Assembly (NCBI RefSeq): GCF_000383955.1
Contig: NZ_KB913013.1
Span: 2,076,277-2,140,276, forward strand
Reading direction: 5' to 3'
Length of the DNA: 64,000 nt
Origin: Rudanella lutea DSM 19387
Lineage (GTDB): Bacteria; Bacteroidota; Bacteroidia; Cytophagales; Spirosomataceae
In this document: piece after piece, positions 18,000 to 27,345 of the stretch
Numbering within the stretch: position 1 is the stretch's first letter
Layout: each line of letters begins with the position of its first letter
The notes under the pieces: generated by a model
Told to the model about the DNA's origin: nothing
The model's input: only the letters and a program-made list of their open reading frames with translations
Databases searched by the model: none
Position numbers and translations under genes: made by a program

Positions 18000-18194
18000 C
18001 CGACTCCCTTCCCTACCCGCACGTCAGATTTACGCACTTTGTCGGCGCTTACCAAACAACCATTCACTTACAGGGCACACATATCAATGCATGCCTATTT
18101 GTAAATGTTAACTTACTGATTTATAGTCATTTAGACGCAACGGTTTTGCCTATCTTGCTGTCAATCTAAATTGATCGCGTTTTAGTGCAATTCT

Positions 18195-19739
18195 ATGCCC
18201 TGGTTATCTACTTACACTCAATCGCTGACGAGGACACAGGCAGCCCATCTGCTCCGACGGGCTACCTTTGGCCCAACGGCGGCTCAACTCCGGCAGTTTA
18301 CGGGTCTTAAACCCGCAGCAGCCGTCGCCCTGCTGCTGGCCGATCAGCCTACGCCCACGCCCCCCATCGACACCACGACGGGGAAAACCTTTGTCGATCT
18401 GCCGTTTAACAACGACCTGCAAACGGCCCACCAAACAGCCCTTAAAAATTGGTGGCTGGGCCTGATGATCAACGAAGGAGCCTCGGCCCGCGAAAAGCTG
18501 ACCCTGTTCTGGCAGAACCATTTCGTGTCGACCTACGCCACCGTGTCGGATGCCCGCTACCTGTACCGGCAGCTGGTGCTCATTCGGCAGTATGCGATGG
18601 GCAATTTCCGGCAGTTTGTGATCGACATGACCAAAGACCCGGCCATGTTGCGGTACCTCAACGGCAATGTCAACGTAGCCAACAAGCCCAACGAAAATTA
18701 CGGGCGTGAATTACAGGAGCTGTTTACAATCGGACTTGGGGGGCAATACACCGAAGACGACGTGAAAGCGGCCACCCGCGTGCTCACCGGCTGGGCCGAT
18801 ACGGGTTTCCGCAGTACAACCAGTGCCGACATCACGGTTGCGTTTCGGTCCAATCAGCACGATACGGGCAACAAACAGTTTTCGGCCGCGTACGGCAACT
18901 ACGTGGTCAAAGGTCGTACCGGGAACACCGCAGGCGACGAAGAACTGGCCGACATGGTCGACATGATTCTGCGGCAACCCGAAACGGCCCGGTTTCTGGT
19001 TCGTAAACTGTACCGCTTTTTTGTCTGCACCGAGATTACCCCAGCCGTCGAAACAAACGTTATTGAGCCCCTGGCCAAAATTTACCGAGACAACAAATAC
19101 GAACTCAAACCCGTACTCACAACCCTGTTTACGAGCGACCATTTCTACGACGAAAGCGTTCGGGGAGCCATCATCCGGTCGCCACTCGAATTGCTGGTGG
19201 GGCAGTTTCGGTTTGCGGGCCTCAAAACGCCCGAACACGGCACTACCGCGTTCAATCAGTTGGGCGACTACCTGCGGACCCGCGCCCGCGAGCAACAGAT
19301 GGACGTGTACGAACAACCGACCGTATTCGGCTACCCGCCTTACTACGATACCGGCCTCGACCGCATCTGGATCAGTGCCAACACGCTGGCGTTGCGCTCG
19401 CTGTTTACCGATCAGTTCATACGGGGGCAAATTCGCTACAACAACGTTACGTATGGCCTCGACTCGGTTGAAGTAGTCAGAGCCCTGAGCAACCCCGGCG
19501 ACCCCGTGCAGATGATGGACGAGCTGACCGATCTGGTCTTTGCCGTCCCCCTGGCCCAATCGCAGAAAGATTTCCTGATTGATCAGGTGCTGGTGCCGGG
19601 CTTGCCGCGCTACGAATGGCCTGCCGAATGGAATGATTATGCGCAGAGCCCTACCAACGCCAAGCGCATGAGTGTCAAGATCAAACTCGACAACCTCTTT
19701 CTGTTCATGTACCGCATGGCCGAGTTCCAAATGTCCTAA
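18195..19739 (+). CDS. DUF1800 domain-containing protein
   Basis: A 514-residue protein that starts directly with the domain: AHLLRRATFGPTAAQL near residue 18, then LTLFWQNHFVST, the block NYGRELQELFTIGLGGQYTE and a C-terminal FGYPPYYDTG segment. These are the conserved parts of DUF1800, a family of unknown biochemical role found mainly in environmental bacteria and regularly paired with DUF1501, as here. There is no obvious signal peptide in this copy, although the partner is exported. The next gene starts 193 bp downstream, separated by a long heptamer repeat, and the two are probably co-transcribed. Confidence 0.9.
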   Translation: MPWLSTYTQSLTRTQAAHLLRRATFGPTAAQLRQFTGLKPAAAVALLLADQPTPTPPIDTTTGKTFVDLPFNNDLQTAHQTALKNWWLGLMINEGASAREKLTLFWQNHFVSTYATVSDARYLYRQLVLIRQYAMGNFRQFVIDMTKDPAMLRYLNGNVNVANKPNENYGRELQELFTIGLGGQYTEDDVKAATRVLTGWADTGFRSTTSADITVAFRSNQHDTGNKQFSAAYGNYVVKGRTGNTAGDEELADMVDMILRQPETARFLVRKLYRFFVCTEITPAVETNVIEPLAKIYRDNKYELKPVLTTLFTSDHFYDESVRGAIIRSPLELLVGQFRFAGLKTPEHGTTAFNQLGDYLRTRAREQQMDVYEQPTVFGYPPYYDTGLDRIWISANTLALRSLFTDQFIRGQIRYNNVTYGLDSVEVVRALSNPGDPVQMMDELTDLVFAVPLAQSQKDFLIDQVLVPGLPRYEWPAEWNDYAQSPTNAKRMSVKIKLDNLFLFMYRMAEFQMS

Positions 19740-19927
19740 ACAATGAACAACTATCAACTAACAACCAACAACGAGCAGGTGACAACTGACAACCAACAAT
19801 GAACAACCAACAACGAGCAGGTAACGATCTACAATAGCTTACACTGACAACCATCTGTTCGTTGTTCATTGTTCACTGCTCACTGTTCGCTGTTCACTGT
19901 TCGTTGCTCACTGTTCGTTGTTCCCTG
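19740..19927. repeat. Heptamer repeat array between DUF1800 and DUF1501 genes
   Basis: The array begins right after the DUF1800 stop. The left part has CAACAATGAACAACC-like units and a direct repeat AACCAACAACGAGCAGGT present twice. From 19858 to 19927 ten consecutive 7-bp units run without interruption: TTCGTTG, TTCATTG, TTCACTG, CTCACTG, TTCGCTG, TTCACTG, TTCGTTG, CTCACTG, TTCGTTG, TTCCCTG. The two sides are partly complementary and can form a large imperfect hairpin between co-directional genes. Confidence 0.8.
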
Positions 19928-19932
19928 AAAAC

Positions 19933-21498
19933 ATGAAACGTCGCGATTTTATACAATACGCTGCTGCCGGAGCCATGACTCCGGTTGTACTCGGTGGGTA
20001 CAGCGCCCGCGCTTACGGTCAAACGGCGTTCCTCGATGCGCTCGCTTCGGTGGCCGACGCCAACGACCGGGTGCTGGTGTTGGTACAGCTCAACGGCGGC
20101 AACGACGGCCTCAATACCGTGATTCCGCTCGACCAGATGAGCGCCTACAATAACCTTCGGAGCAATATTGCCATCAAAGAAGATAAAGTACTGCGGCTCA
20201 CCAATACCCTTACAACGGGCCTGCACCCGGCCATGACCGGTATGCGCGACCTGTTTAACGAGGGAAAAATGTCGATTGTGCACTCGGTTTCGTACCCCTC
20301 ACCCTCGCAGTCGCACTTCCGGGCCAGCGACATCTGGTTTACGGCGGCCAACAGTAACCAAACCCTCACCACAGGCTGGCTTGGGCGGTACCTCGACACC
20401 GAGTTTCCGGGTTATCCCGACAAATACCCCAGCACGGCCATGCCCGATCCGCTCGCCGTACAGATCAGCTACATCACGTCGACCTCGTTGCTGGGACCCT
20501 CGCAGTCGATGGCGATTGCCATTCAGAACCCCGATACGTTTGCCACACTCGTGGGCGATAAAGCCGCCATTGACCCCGGCGCAACGGCCAATACCCCCGC
20601 CGGACGAAGCATTGCCTTTATCCGGCAGCAACAGGTATCGTCGGTACAGTATGCCGGGCAAATCAAAGCGGCTGCTGGCAAGGGCAAAAACATGGCCACT
20701 TACCCCACGAGCAACTCGCTGGCCGATCAGCTCAAGATTGTGGCCCGGCTGATCCACGGCGGTTTACGGACCAAGGTGTATTATGTTTCCATCGGTGGGT
20801 TCGACACGCACGCGACCCAGACCGATGCCACCGACACGAGCATCGGGGCACACGCCAACCTGCTCAAGATGGTATCCGATGGTATCCGGGCGTTTATGAC
20901 CGACCTCAAGATGATGGGCATCGACAAACGGGTGGCCGGTATGACTTTTTCGGAGTTTGGCCGCCGGGCCGGGTCGAATAGTGCGCGGGGCACCGACCAC
21001 GGTATAGCTGCACCCGTTTTTGTTTTTGCGGGCGAAGGCATCAAAACCCAGTTTGTAGGTAAGAACCCGTCGCTAACCGATCTGGAAGGTAACTCGATTA
21101 AGATGCAGATGGATTTCCGGCAGGTGTATTCGGCCCTCCTCACCGATTGGCTCGGCGAAACCACGGCTACGGCCAACAGTGTACTGCTCCGGAATTTTGA
21201 GCCCGCTCCGATGTTCCGTCAGATTGTGGCCGCCAACGAAGAGCCACTCGTCACGTTCGGTTTGTACCCCAACCCAGCCGTCGACGATGTGCTGATCGAG
21301 TCGGAGCTGTTTGGGCCGGGCGGTGTACAGTCAGTTCAGGTAGTGGACATGACAGGCCGGCCGCTTTTCGTACCCGTCGAGCGATTACAGACCAACACCT
21401 ACCGCATAAGCGTACGCGAGCTACCAGCCGGTACCTACATTGTTGCGGTGGAAACGGGCCGCCGGAAGCTAACTAACCGGCTACTGATTAACCGATAA
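19933..21498 (+). CDS. DUF1501 protein with Tat signal and T9SS sorting domain
   Basis: A 521-residue exported protein of the DUF1501 family, which is related in fold to sulfatases/alkaline phosphatases. It opens with MKRRDFIQYAAAGAMTPVVL, a twin-arginine signal. Typical blocks are LVQLNGGNDGLNTVIPL at about 45, QSHFRASDIWFTA, VSIGGFDTHATQ and TFSEFGRRAGSNSARGTDHG. The last about 80 residues (LYPNPAVDDVLIESELF to LPAGTYIVAVETG) form a type A sorting domain of the type IX secretion system. The predicted route is therefore Tat across the inner membrane, then T9SS to the surface. ATG 19933 starts the signal; a TTG at 19918 is rejected. Confidence 0.92.
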   Translation: MKRRDFIQYAAAGAMTPVVLGGYSARAYGQTAFLDALASVADANDRVLVLVQLNGGNDGLNTVIPLDQMSAYNNLRSNIAIKEDKVLRLTNTLTTGLHPAMTGMRDLFNEGKMSIVHSVSYPSPSQSHFRASDIWFTAANSNQTLTTGWLGRYLDTEFPGYPDKYPSTAMPDPLAVQISYITSTSLLGPSQSMAIAIQNPDTFATLVGDKAAIDPGATANTPAGRSIAFIRQQQVSSVQYAGQIKAAAGKGKNMATYPTSNSLADQLKIVARLIHGGLRTKVYYVSIGGFDTHATQTDATDTSIGAHANLLKMVSDGIRAFMTDLKMMGIDKRVAGMTFSEFGRRAGSNSARGTDHGIAAPVFVFAGEGIKTQFVGKNPSLTDLEGNSIKMQMDFRQVYSALLTDWLGETTATANSVLLRNFEPAPMFRQIVAANEEPLVTFGLYPNPAVDDVLIESELFGPGGVQSVQVVDMTGRPLFVPVERLQTNTYRISVRELPAGTYIVAVETGRRKLTNRLLINR

Positions 21499-21526
21499 GA
21501 ATTTTACTTCTCCGTAACAGAATCAC

Positions 21527-21562
21527 AAGGGACGATCGCCGGGCGGTCGTCCCTTCTTTTTT
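21527..21562 (+). terminator. Terminator after the DUF1501 gene
   Basis: AAGGGACGATCGCC and GGTCGTCCCTT form a strong stem with a GC-rich loop, followed by CTTTTTT. It starts 29 bp past the stop codon. Confidence 0.88.
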
Positions 21563-21902
21563 CGGACAATGTGGCCGGATTATTCAGACCCTAACGAGGT
21601 CGGTTCATCAGGCTTTCTGTCCCTGCGTTTAGCCGTTCCACTGGCTAAGATTAGAAAAATTTAACTCCTTGTCGTTTTCTTATTTTTATAGCCTATTTCT
21701 GCAAAAACCGGCCTTTTGAAGGTCAATTATCACAACTAAATAAATAGTTATAAGTTATTTTGAATATTTCTCTGTAAAAACTTGCAAATACTTCAATCTT
21801 TTTTCTGTAAATATGCGTTAACAAAACCACAGGGAGACAGCTTTTGTAGGCAGTCTCGAAACAGACACAAAAGAAACTTCATCATAGAATCCGCTTACTA
21901 CA
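21563..21902. other. AT-rich gene-free stretch
   Basis: This 340-bp stretch becomes strongly AT-rich from about 21655. No frame has convincing coding potential and no clear repeat is seen. It probably contains the promoter of the small gene that starts at 21903, but no box matches the Bacteroidota consensus well. Confidence 0.5.
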
Positions 21903-22181
21903 ATGCTGACGACCGACTTTCAATCGATGGATATACAGGAGCAACTGAGCCTCACGTACAAAGAAGGGACGCTTCTGACAACTGTTACCAGCAACACCGA
22001 GATGCGGAGCCTGTATTATCTGGACTCGCACTTTGTCGATATTACCTGCGTACCTACCCTCAAAGGCTGGTTTACTACCTGGCAGGTGAATAGCATTAAG
22101 CACTATCTGGACATGCCGTCGAACACTGACTTTCTGGAGCCATTCATTGAGCGGTTCTCGGTCGAGGATCTATCGAAATAA
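21903..22181 (+). CDS. Small hypothetical protein
   Basis: A 92-residue protein (MLTTDFQSMDIQEQLSLTYK) that I do not recognise. It is slightly acidic, with no signal peptide or transmembrane segment. The middle (TSNTEMRSLYYLDSHFVDIT) looks like beta strands and the end (FLEPFIERFSVEDLSK) like a helix. It is AT-richer than its neighbours. It is followed after 8 bp by a perfect 42-bp palindrome that should end transcription from both sides. The coding call rests on the frame ending neatly at the terminator. Confidence 0.5.
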   Translation: MLTTDFQSMDIQEQLSLTYKEGTLLTTVTSNTEMRSLYYLDSHFVDITCVPTLKGWFTTWQVNSIKHYLDMPSNTDFLEPFIERFSVEDLSK

Positions 22182-22189
22182 GACATTCT

Positions 22190-22231
22190 CCAAACACGAA
22201 AAGCGGGCAATTGCCCGCTTTTCGTGTTTGG
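22190..22231. terminator. Bidirectional terminator, perfect 42-bp palindrome
   Basis: CCAAACACGAAAAGCGGGCA is followed directly by its exact complement, so the stem is 21 bp less the turn. It lies between the stop codons of two convergent genes and contains AAAA/TTTT tracts beside a GCGGGC core. Confidence 0.9.
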
Positions 22232-22254
22232 GAAGTTATCAAACAAAAGTCAAC

Positions 22255-23193
22255 CTACTGCACTGAGCGTACGCACCGAAAGCCAACGTGCATCAGACCC
22301 GTTTCGGGCGTGCTAAACGACCGGCCCGATACCCGGTAGCCGTGGCACCAGCTTGGCTCGCACAGAAACGAACCGCCCCGCATGGCTTTTTCGTCGCCGG
22401 TAGTGGGGGCGGGTTTTCCGGCCACCAGATCCCCGTAATTCATCCGCCAGTCGGCGCACCACTCCCACACGTTGCCGGTCATATCGGTAAGGCCCAGGGG
22501 CGTTTTGCCGAAATAGCCCACGGGCGACGTCGTCCTGAACCCATCGGTATTAGCGTTTTTCTCGGGGAAAATGCCATTCCAGGTGTTGGCACGGGGCTTT
22601 CCGTTTTCCACGAGGTCGTTGCCAAACGGGTACAGCGTTTGATCGTTGCGGCCGTTGCGGGCTGCGTGTTCCCACTCCAGCTCGGAGGGGAGCCGCTTTT
22701 TGGCCCAGATTGCGTAGGCATTGGCATCATTCCACGATACCTGCGTTACCGGGTGGTTGTCGGGGGCCGGGGGGGCGTCGGGGCCCTGCGGGTGGTGCCA
22801 GCACGCGCCTTTCACGAGTGTCCAGCCCCGGTTTTCTTCGCTGAATACGCCACCATCGCCAAAGGTCTCAGCCTGGGTCTTATAACCCGTTGCCTGCACA
22901 AAAGCACGAAACTGAGCCACCGTTACGGGCGATGCGTCGATAAAAAACGGAGCGATTCGGGCCCAGATAACCGGTTTTTCGGCGTCTAAACCTTCGGCCG
23001 ACCCGATCTGGGTAACGCCACCGGGCACCAGTACCATGCCCGCCGGAGCCGCTACAGACACCGACGACGGGGGCGCGGCAAAGGCGTCGGGGGTAGCGGC
23101 CGTCTCGATACCAGGCGCGTAGGAGTGCGTAGACGGAGCCGATTCACAAGCAGCCAGAACGCCTGTTAACAGACACAAAATAGACAATCGCAT
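22255..23193 (-). CDS. Formylglycine-generating-enzyme-family lipoprotein
   Basis: A 312-residue protein with lipoprotein signal MRLSILCLLTGVLAACESAP (lipobox LAAC), a Pro/Ala-rich linker, and an FGE-sulfatase domain from about residue 50. Family blocks: MVLVPGGVTQIGSAEG, FFIDASPVTVAQFRAF, HPVTQVSWNDANAYAIWA and MTGNVWEWCADW. Unlike many structural family members, it keeps the two active-site cysteines of true FGE in GGSFLCEPSWCHGYR (about C278 and C283). It could therefore oxidise sulfatase Cys to formylglycine outside the cytoplasm, but no sulfatase gene is in the window. It is divergent from maeB. Confidence 0.85.
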   Translation of the reverse strand: MRLSILCLLTGVLAACESAPSTHSYAPGIETAATPDAFAAPPSSVSVAAPAGMVLVPGGVTQIGSAEGLDAEKPVIWARIAPFFIDASPVTVAQFRAFVQATGYKTQAETFGDGGVFSEENRGWTLVKGACWHHPQGPDAPPAPDNHPVTQVSWNDANAYAIWAKKRLPSELEWEHAARNGRNDQTLYPFGNDLVENGKPRANTWNGIFPEKNANTDGFRTTSPVGYFGKTPLGLTDMTGNVWEWCADWRMNYGDLVAGKPAPTTGDEKAMRGGSFLCEPSWCHGYRVSGRSFSTPETGLMHVGFRCVRSVQ

Positions 23194-23278
23194 GGGACAA
23201 AAATAAAGACTTTCACGACCATTTCGCCGTACTTCCGTACCTTCGCACTCTTAACAAGACCCCTCAGAAACCGATCAT

Positions 23279-25546
23279 ATGCAACAAAAGATACGGCGCG
23301 AAGACGCCCTCGAATACCACGCAAAAGGCCGGCCCGGCAAGCTGGAGGTCATTCCATCAAAAGAATACAGCACCCAGCGCGACCTGACCCTCGCATACTC
23401 GCCCGGTGTGGCTGAACCCTGCCTGGCTATTGCCGCCAACCCCGAAGATGTGTACAAATACACCACCAAAGGCAACCTGGTAGCCGTGATTTCAAACGGA
23501 ACCGCGGTACTCGGCCTGGGTGATATTGGCCCCGAAGCCGGCAAGCCGGTTATGGAAGGAAAGGGCCTGCTGTTTAAAATCTACGCGGATATTGACGTGT
23601 TCGATATTGAGTTGAACACCAAAGACGTCGACGAATTTGTGCGGACCGTCAAGATTCTGGAGCCCACTTTCGGCGGTGTTAACCTCGAAGATATCAAGGC
23701 CCCGGAATGCTTCGAAATTGAAGAACGGCTGAAGAAAGAGCTGAACATTCCGGTCATGCACGACGATCAGCACGGTACGGCTATTATCTCAGGAGCCGCC
23801 CTGTTGAACGCCCTCGAAATTGTGGGTAAAAAGATCGACGAAGTCAAAATCGTGGTCAATGGCGCGGGGGCGTCGGCCATCTCGTGTACCAAACTGTACG
23901 TGGCCCTCGGGGCGAATGTGCAGAACATTGTGATGTGCGACTCAAAAGGCCCGATCCGCGCCGACCGCACCGACCTCGACGAGCGCAAGGCTCTGTTTGC
24001 CACCTCACGCGATTTGCACTCGCTGGAAGAAGCCTTCGTGGGTGCCGACGTATTCATTGGTCTGTCGAAAGGCAACGTAGTGAGTCAGGCGATGGTGCAG
24101 AGCATGGCCGCGAACCCGATTGTGTTTGCCATGGCCAACCCCACGCCCGAAATCAGCTACGAAGAAGCGCTGGCCGCCCGGCCCGACATCATCATGGCGA
24201 CCGGCCGCTCGGACTACCCCAACCAGGTAAACAACGTACTCGGTTTCCCGTACATTTTCCGGGGTGCCCTCGACGTGCGGGCTACCGAGATCAACGAAGC
24301 CATGAAACTGGCGGCCACGCTGGCCCTGGCCGATCTGGCGAAAAAGCCGGTGCCCGATCTGGTCAACATGGCCTACAGCACCGACAATCTGATGTTTGGC
24401 CGGACGTACATCATCCCGAAACCCGTAGACCCACGCCTGCTCAGTACGGTAGCTCCGGCGGTAGCCCGCGCGGCTATGGAATCGGGTGTGGCCAAAGAGC
24501 CAATTACCGACTGGGAAGCCTACGAAAGCCAACTGGCCCGCCGACTGGGACAGGACAACCGGATCTCGCGGGTGATCATCAACAAGGCCAAGTCGAACCC
24601 CAAGCGGGTGGTATTTGCCGATGCCGAAAACCTGAAAGTGCTCAAGGCGGCTCAGCAAGTACGCGACGAGGGCATTGCCTACCCCATTCTGTTGGGTGAA
24701 ACGGCCATGATTCGGCAGATGATTGAGCAAAACAACATCGACCTCGGAGATACGCCGATTCTGGACCCACGCGCCCCCGAGCAGGATGCCCTGATCCAGA
24801 AGTTTGCCGATTTGTATTTCGAGCGTCGTCAGCGCAAGGGAGTCAACGCCCGTGAAGCCCGCAAGCTGATGTATTACCGGAATTACTTCGGGGCCATGAT
24901 GGTGGAGTCGGGCGAAGCCGATGCCCTTATTTCGGGTCTGACCCGCAACTACCCCGACACGATCCGGCCGGCCCTTCAGGTGATTGGGCGCGAGCCGGGC
25001 GTAAAAAAGGTAGCCGGTATGTACATTCTGCTCACCAAACGGGGGCCGCTGTTCTTCTCCGACACGACGGTGAACTTCAACCCAACGGCTGAGGAGATTG
25101 TCGAAATCACGGAGCTGACCGCCAAAGCCGTGGAGCAGTTTAACATTAAGCCCCGCATTGCGCTGGTTACGTACTCTAACTTTGGCAGTGCCAAAGGCGA
25201 AGACGCCGAAAAAATGAACCGGGCCGTCGAGATGCTGCATCAGCGCAACCCCGACATGATTGTGGACGGAGAAATTCAGGCCCACCTGGCCTTCAACACG
25301 GAGTTGCTGAAGCAGAACCATCCGTTCAGCAAGCTGATTGAGGAAGGGGCCAACACGCTCATTTTCCCCAACCTGTCGGCCAGCAATATTGCCTACAACC
25401 TGATGTCGGAAGTAGGTGGTGCCGACGCCATTGGCCCCATTCTGCTGGGTATCCGCAAACCGGTACACGTATTGCAGCTGGGCTCGTCGGAGCGCGAAAT
25501 CGTCAACATGGTGGCTATCGCCGTTGTGGGGGCACAAGGAAAATAG
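23279..25546 (+). CDS. maeB: NADP-dependent malic enzyme with phosphotransacetylase-like domain
   Basis: A 755-residue MaeB-type protein. Residues about 1-425 form the malic enzyme: YSPGVAEPC, the [15 protein letters not shown] segment, [20 protein letters not shown] and the Rossmann motif [12 protein letters not shown]. Residues about 430-755 form the phosphotransacetylase-like regulatory domain ([16 protein letters not shown] to [15 protein letters not shown]). The reaction is malate to pyruvate plus CO2 with NADP+, supplying NADPH and pyruvate. The PTA part is thought to give allosteric control by acetyl-CoA. Length matches the family exactly. It is followed by a heptamer hairpin and then trpS. 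Confidence 0.95.
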   Translation: MQQKIRREDALEYHAKGRPGKLEVIPSKEYSTQRDLTLAYSPGVAEPCLAIAANPEDVYKYTTKGNLVAVISNGTAVLGLGDIGPEAGKPVMEGKGLLFKIYADIDVFDIELNTKDVDEFVRTVKILEPTFGGVNLEDIKAPECFEIEERLKKELNIPVMHDDQHGTAIISGAALLNALEIVGKKIDEVKIVVNGAGASAISCTKLYVALGANVQNIVMCDSKGPIRADRTDLDERKALFATSRDLHSLEEAFVGADVFIGLSKGNVVSQAMVQSMAANPIVFAMANPTPEISYEEALAARPDIIMATGRSDYPNQVNNVLGFPYIFRGALDVRATEINEAMKLAATLALADLAKKPVPDLVNMAYSTDNLMFGRTYIIPKPVDPRLLSTVAPAVARAAMESGVAKEPITDWEAYESQLARRLGQDNRISRVIINKAKSNPKRVVFADAENLKVLKAAQQVRDEGIAYPILLGETAMIRQMIEQNNIDLGDTPILDPRAPEQDALIQKFADLYFERRQRKGVNAREARKLMYYRNYFGAMMVESGEADALISGLTRNYPDTIRPALQVIGREPGVKKVAGMYILLTKRGPLFFSDTTVNFNPTAEEIVEITELTAKAVEQFNIKPRIALVTYSNFGSAKGEDAEKMNRAVEMLHQRNPDMIVDGEIQAHLAFNTELLKQNHPFSKLIEEGANTLIFPNLSASNIAYNLMSEVGGADAIGPILLGIRKPVHVLQLGSSEREIVNMVAIAVVGAQGK

Positions 25547-25548
25547 TT

Positions 25549-25636
25549 GTGAGGAGTGAGGAGTGAGGAGTGAGGAGTTGCTGACGCAAGCATTTCAGAT
25601 GCGTCAGTAACTCCTCACTCCTCACTCCTCACTCCT
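25549..25636. repeat. Heptamer hairpin between maeB and trpS
   Basis: A left arm of repeated GTGAGGA units ends in GTTGCTGACGC. The right arm GCGTCAGTAACTCCTCACTC and onward is complementary over about 35 bp with one mismatch. It begins 2 bp after the maeB stop. Another copy with the same TTGCTGACGC apex stem lies at 54278-54361. Confidence 0.88.
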
Positions 25637-25649
25637 ATCTCCTTAAAAA

Positions 25650-26642
25650 ATGAGAATCCTAACAGGTATCCAATCCAGCGGCCGGCCGCATCTGGGTAAC
25701 ATTCTGGGGGCCATTGTCCCCGCCATCAAACTATCGCAGGAACCGGGCAACGAGTCGTTTCTGTTCATTGCCGACCTGCACTCGCTCACCACCCTCAAAG
25801 AAGGCGAAACCCGCCGGGAATACGTGCGGGCTATTGCGGCTACGTGGCTCGCCTTCGGGTACGACACCCAACATAACACTCTCTGGCGGCAGTCAAGGGT
25901 GCCCGAGCATACCGAACTGGCGTGGTATCTGAACTGCTTCACGCCCATGCCGATGCTCCAGAATGCGACCTCGTACAAAGACAAGGCCGATAAGCTGGGC
26001 ACCTCCGTCGTGAACGCGGGTCTGTTTACGTATCCGGTATTGCAGGCCGCCGACATTTTGCTCTACGACGCCAATCTGGTGCCCGTCGGGAAAGATCAGC
26101 GGCAACACCTCGAAATGACCCGCGATATTGCTTCGGCCGTGAATCGGGCTTACAACAACGGCGACCCAACACAGGATGTGTTTGTCTTGCCCGAAGCCCG
26201 TATCGACGAGCGAATCATGACGATTCCGGGCATCGACGGGGCCAAGATGAGCAAGTCGTACGGTAACTACATCGACATTTTCCAGCCAGCAAACGATCTG
26301 TACAAGGTTATCAAGAAGATCAAGTCGGACTCGACCCCGCTGGAAGAACCCAAAAACCCCGATACCGACATCACGTTTCAGCTATACAGCCTCATTGCGT
26401 CTGAGGAGCAAACGGCCCAAATGCGCCAGAACTATGAAAAGGGTGGCTATGGATACGGGCACGCCAAAAAGGAGCTGTACGAGCTAATCCTGAGCACCTA
26501 CGCCACCGAGCGCGAGCGGTTCAGTTTTTACATGGAAAACCCCGATGAACTGGAGAAGGAACTGCGGGCTGGCGAAGAAAAAGCCCGTGCGGTAGCCCGC
26601 CAAACCATCGAGCGCGTGCGGCAGGCTATGGGGTTCAACTGA
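25650..26642 (+). CDS. trpS: Tryptophanyl-tRNA synthetase
   Basis: A 330-residue class I aminoacyl-tRNA synthetase that charges tRNA-Trp. The ATP-binding HIGH-like motif is GRPHLGNILG at about residue 12, and the KMSKS loop is GAKMSKSYGN at about 197. The family block NLVPVGKDQRQHLEMTRDIA lies between them. Length and motif spacing are normal. It starts 14 bp after the heptamer hairpin that follows maeB. Its physiological role is certain, though any link to kynU 23 kb away is only thematic. Confidence 0.96.
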   Translation: MRILTGIQSSGRPHLGNILGAIVPAIKLSQEPGNESFLFIADLHSLTTLKEGETRREYVRAIAATWLAFGYDTQHNTLWRQSRVPEHTELAWYLNCFTPMPMLQNATSYKDKADKLGTSVVNAGLFTYPVLQAADILLYDANLVPVGKDQRQHLEMTRDIASAVNRAYNNGDPTQDVFVLPEARIDERIMTIPGIDGAKMSKSYGNYIDIFQPANDLYKVIKKIKSDSTPLEEPKNPDTDITFQLYSLIASEEQTAQMRQNYEKGGYGYGHAKKELYELILSTYATERERFSFYMENPDELEKELRAGEEKARAVARQTIERVRQAMGFN

Positions 26643-26693
26643 GGTTGCCTTTTCACGCCTTTTGTCCTAACTTGATAAAAAAATAGCGTCAGT

Positions 26694-27344
26694 ATGGTTA
26701 ATGCAACGCTCAGTCTGTCTGGACAAATCGTGGAACGGCTTCAAACCGAAGCCGAGGTTTTGCTACCTGTCTCACTGGACGAGTATTGGGAGGTGGCGTC
26801 CGAAATTGGCGAAGAGCATTCGCCAATGGAATACGATATTGAATATCTGGACGGCCACCTCCGCGCTCGAATAAAAATGGCAACCGACTTTCACGAACTC
26901 ATCGTCGCCAATCTGGCAGGCACACTACGATCAATTTATTACGACTACCCGGATATCCGGGTTATGGGTAGCAACCGAACGGTGTATGTGGAGCCCTGTC
27001 AAATGGCCGTCAAGCCCGATTTGGTAGTTATGAACGCCCCCAGCGACCTGTATCCCCGAAAAGGGCAGGAAGCGGGCATAAAAAACCCGTATATTCTGGT
27101 AGAGGTCTTTTCCGACTCGACCCAGAAACAGGACCGTAACCTGAAACTCCGTTGCTACAAGCAACTCCCATCGGTTCAGTACATCATTTACGTAGAGCAA
27201 TATTTGCCGTACGTTTCGGTTTACACCAAAAACGGCGACGTGCATCATTGGCTCAACGATGATTACGATTCGCTGGAGGACATTATCAAACTGGGTGATG
27301 TAGAACTGTCAATGAAGGACATCTACCACAAAGTTACCTTCTGA
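26694..27344 (+). CDS. Uma2 family (DUF820) PD-(D/E)XK nuclease-like protein
   Basis: A 216-residue protein of the Uma2/DUF820 family, predicted restriction-endonuclease fold. The putative catalytic Asp lies in QMAVKPDLVVMNAP and the Glu-x-hydrophobic part in YILVEVFSDSTQKQDRNLKL, matching the family's conserved EV(L/F)S-x-ST pattern with a downstream Lys. Members are numerous in cyanobacteria and some Bacteroidota, and their biological role is unclear. It lies 51 bp after trpS and its 3' end abuts the convergent dipeptidase gene by 1 bp. GTG/ATG ambiguity is minor; ATG 26694 is used. Confidence 0.85.
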   Translation: MVNATLSLSGQIVERLQTEAEVLLPVSLDEYWEVASEIGEEHSPMEYDIEYLDGHLRARIKMATDFHELIVANLAGTLRSIYYDYPDIRVMGSNRTVYVEPCQMAVKPDLVVMNAPSDLYPRKGQEAGIKNPYILVEVFSDSTQKQDRNLKLRCYKQLPSVQYIIYVEQYLPYVSVYTKNGDVHHWLNDDYDSLEDIIKLGDVELSMKDIYHKVTF

Positions 27345-27345
27345 T

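Noticed and set aside
19858-19927. Repeat array considered as a CRISPR
   Set aside because: Units are 7 bp, contiguous and without spacers; no cas gene is in the window.
24005-25537. Long 510-codon open frame on the minus strand opposite maeB
   Set aside because: It is a mirror of the high-GC codon use of maeB, has no recognisable domain, and the plus-strand protein is certain.
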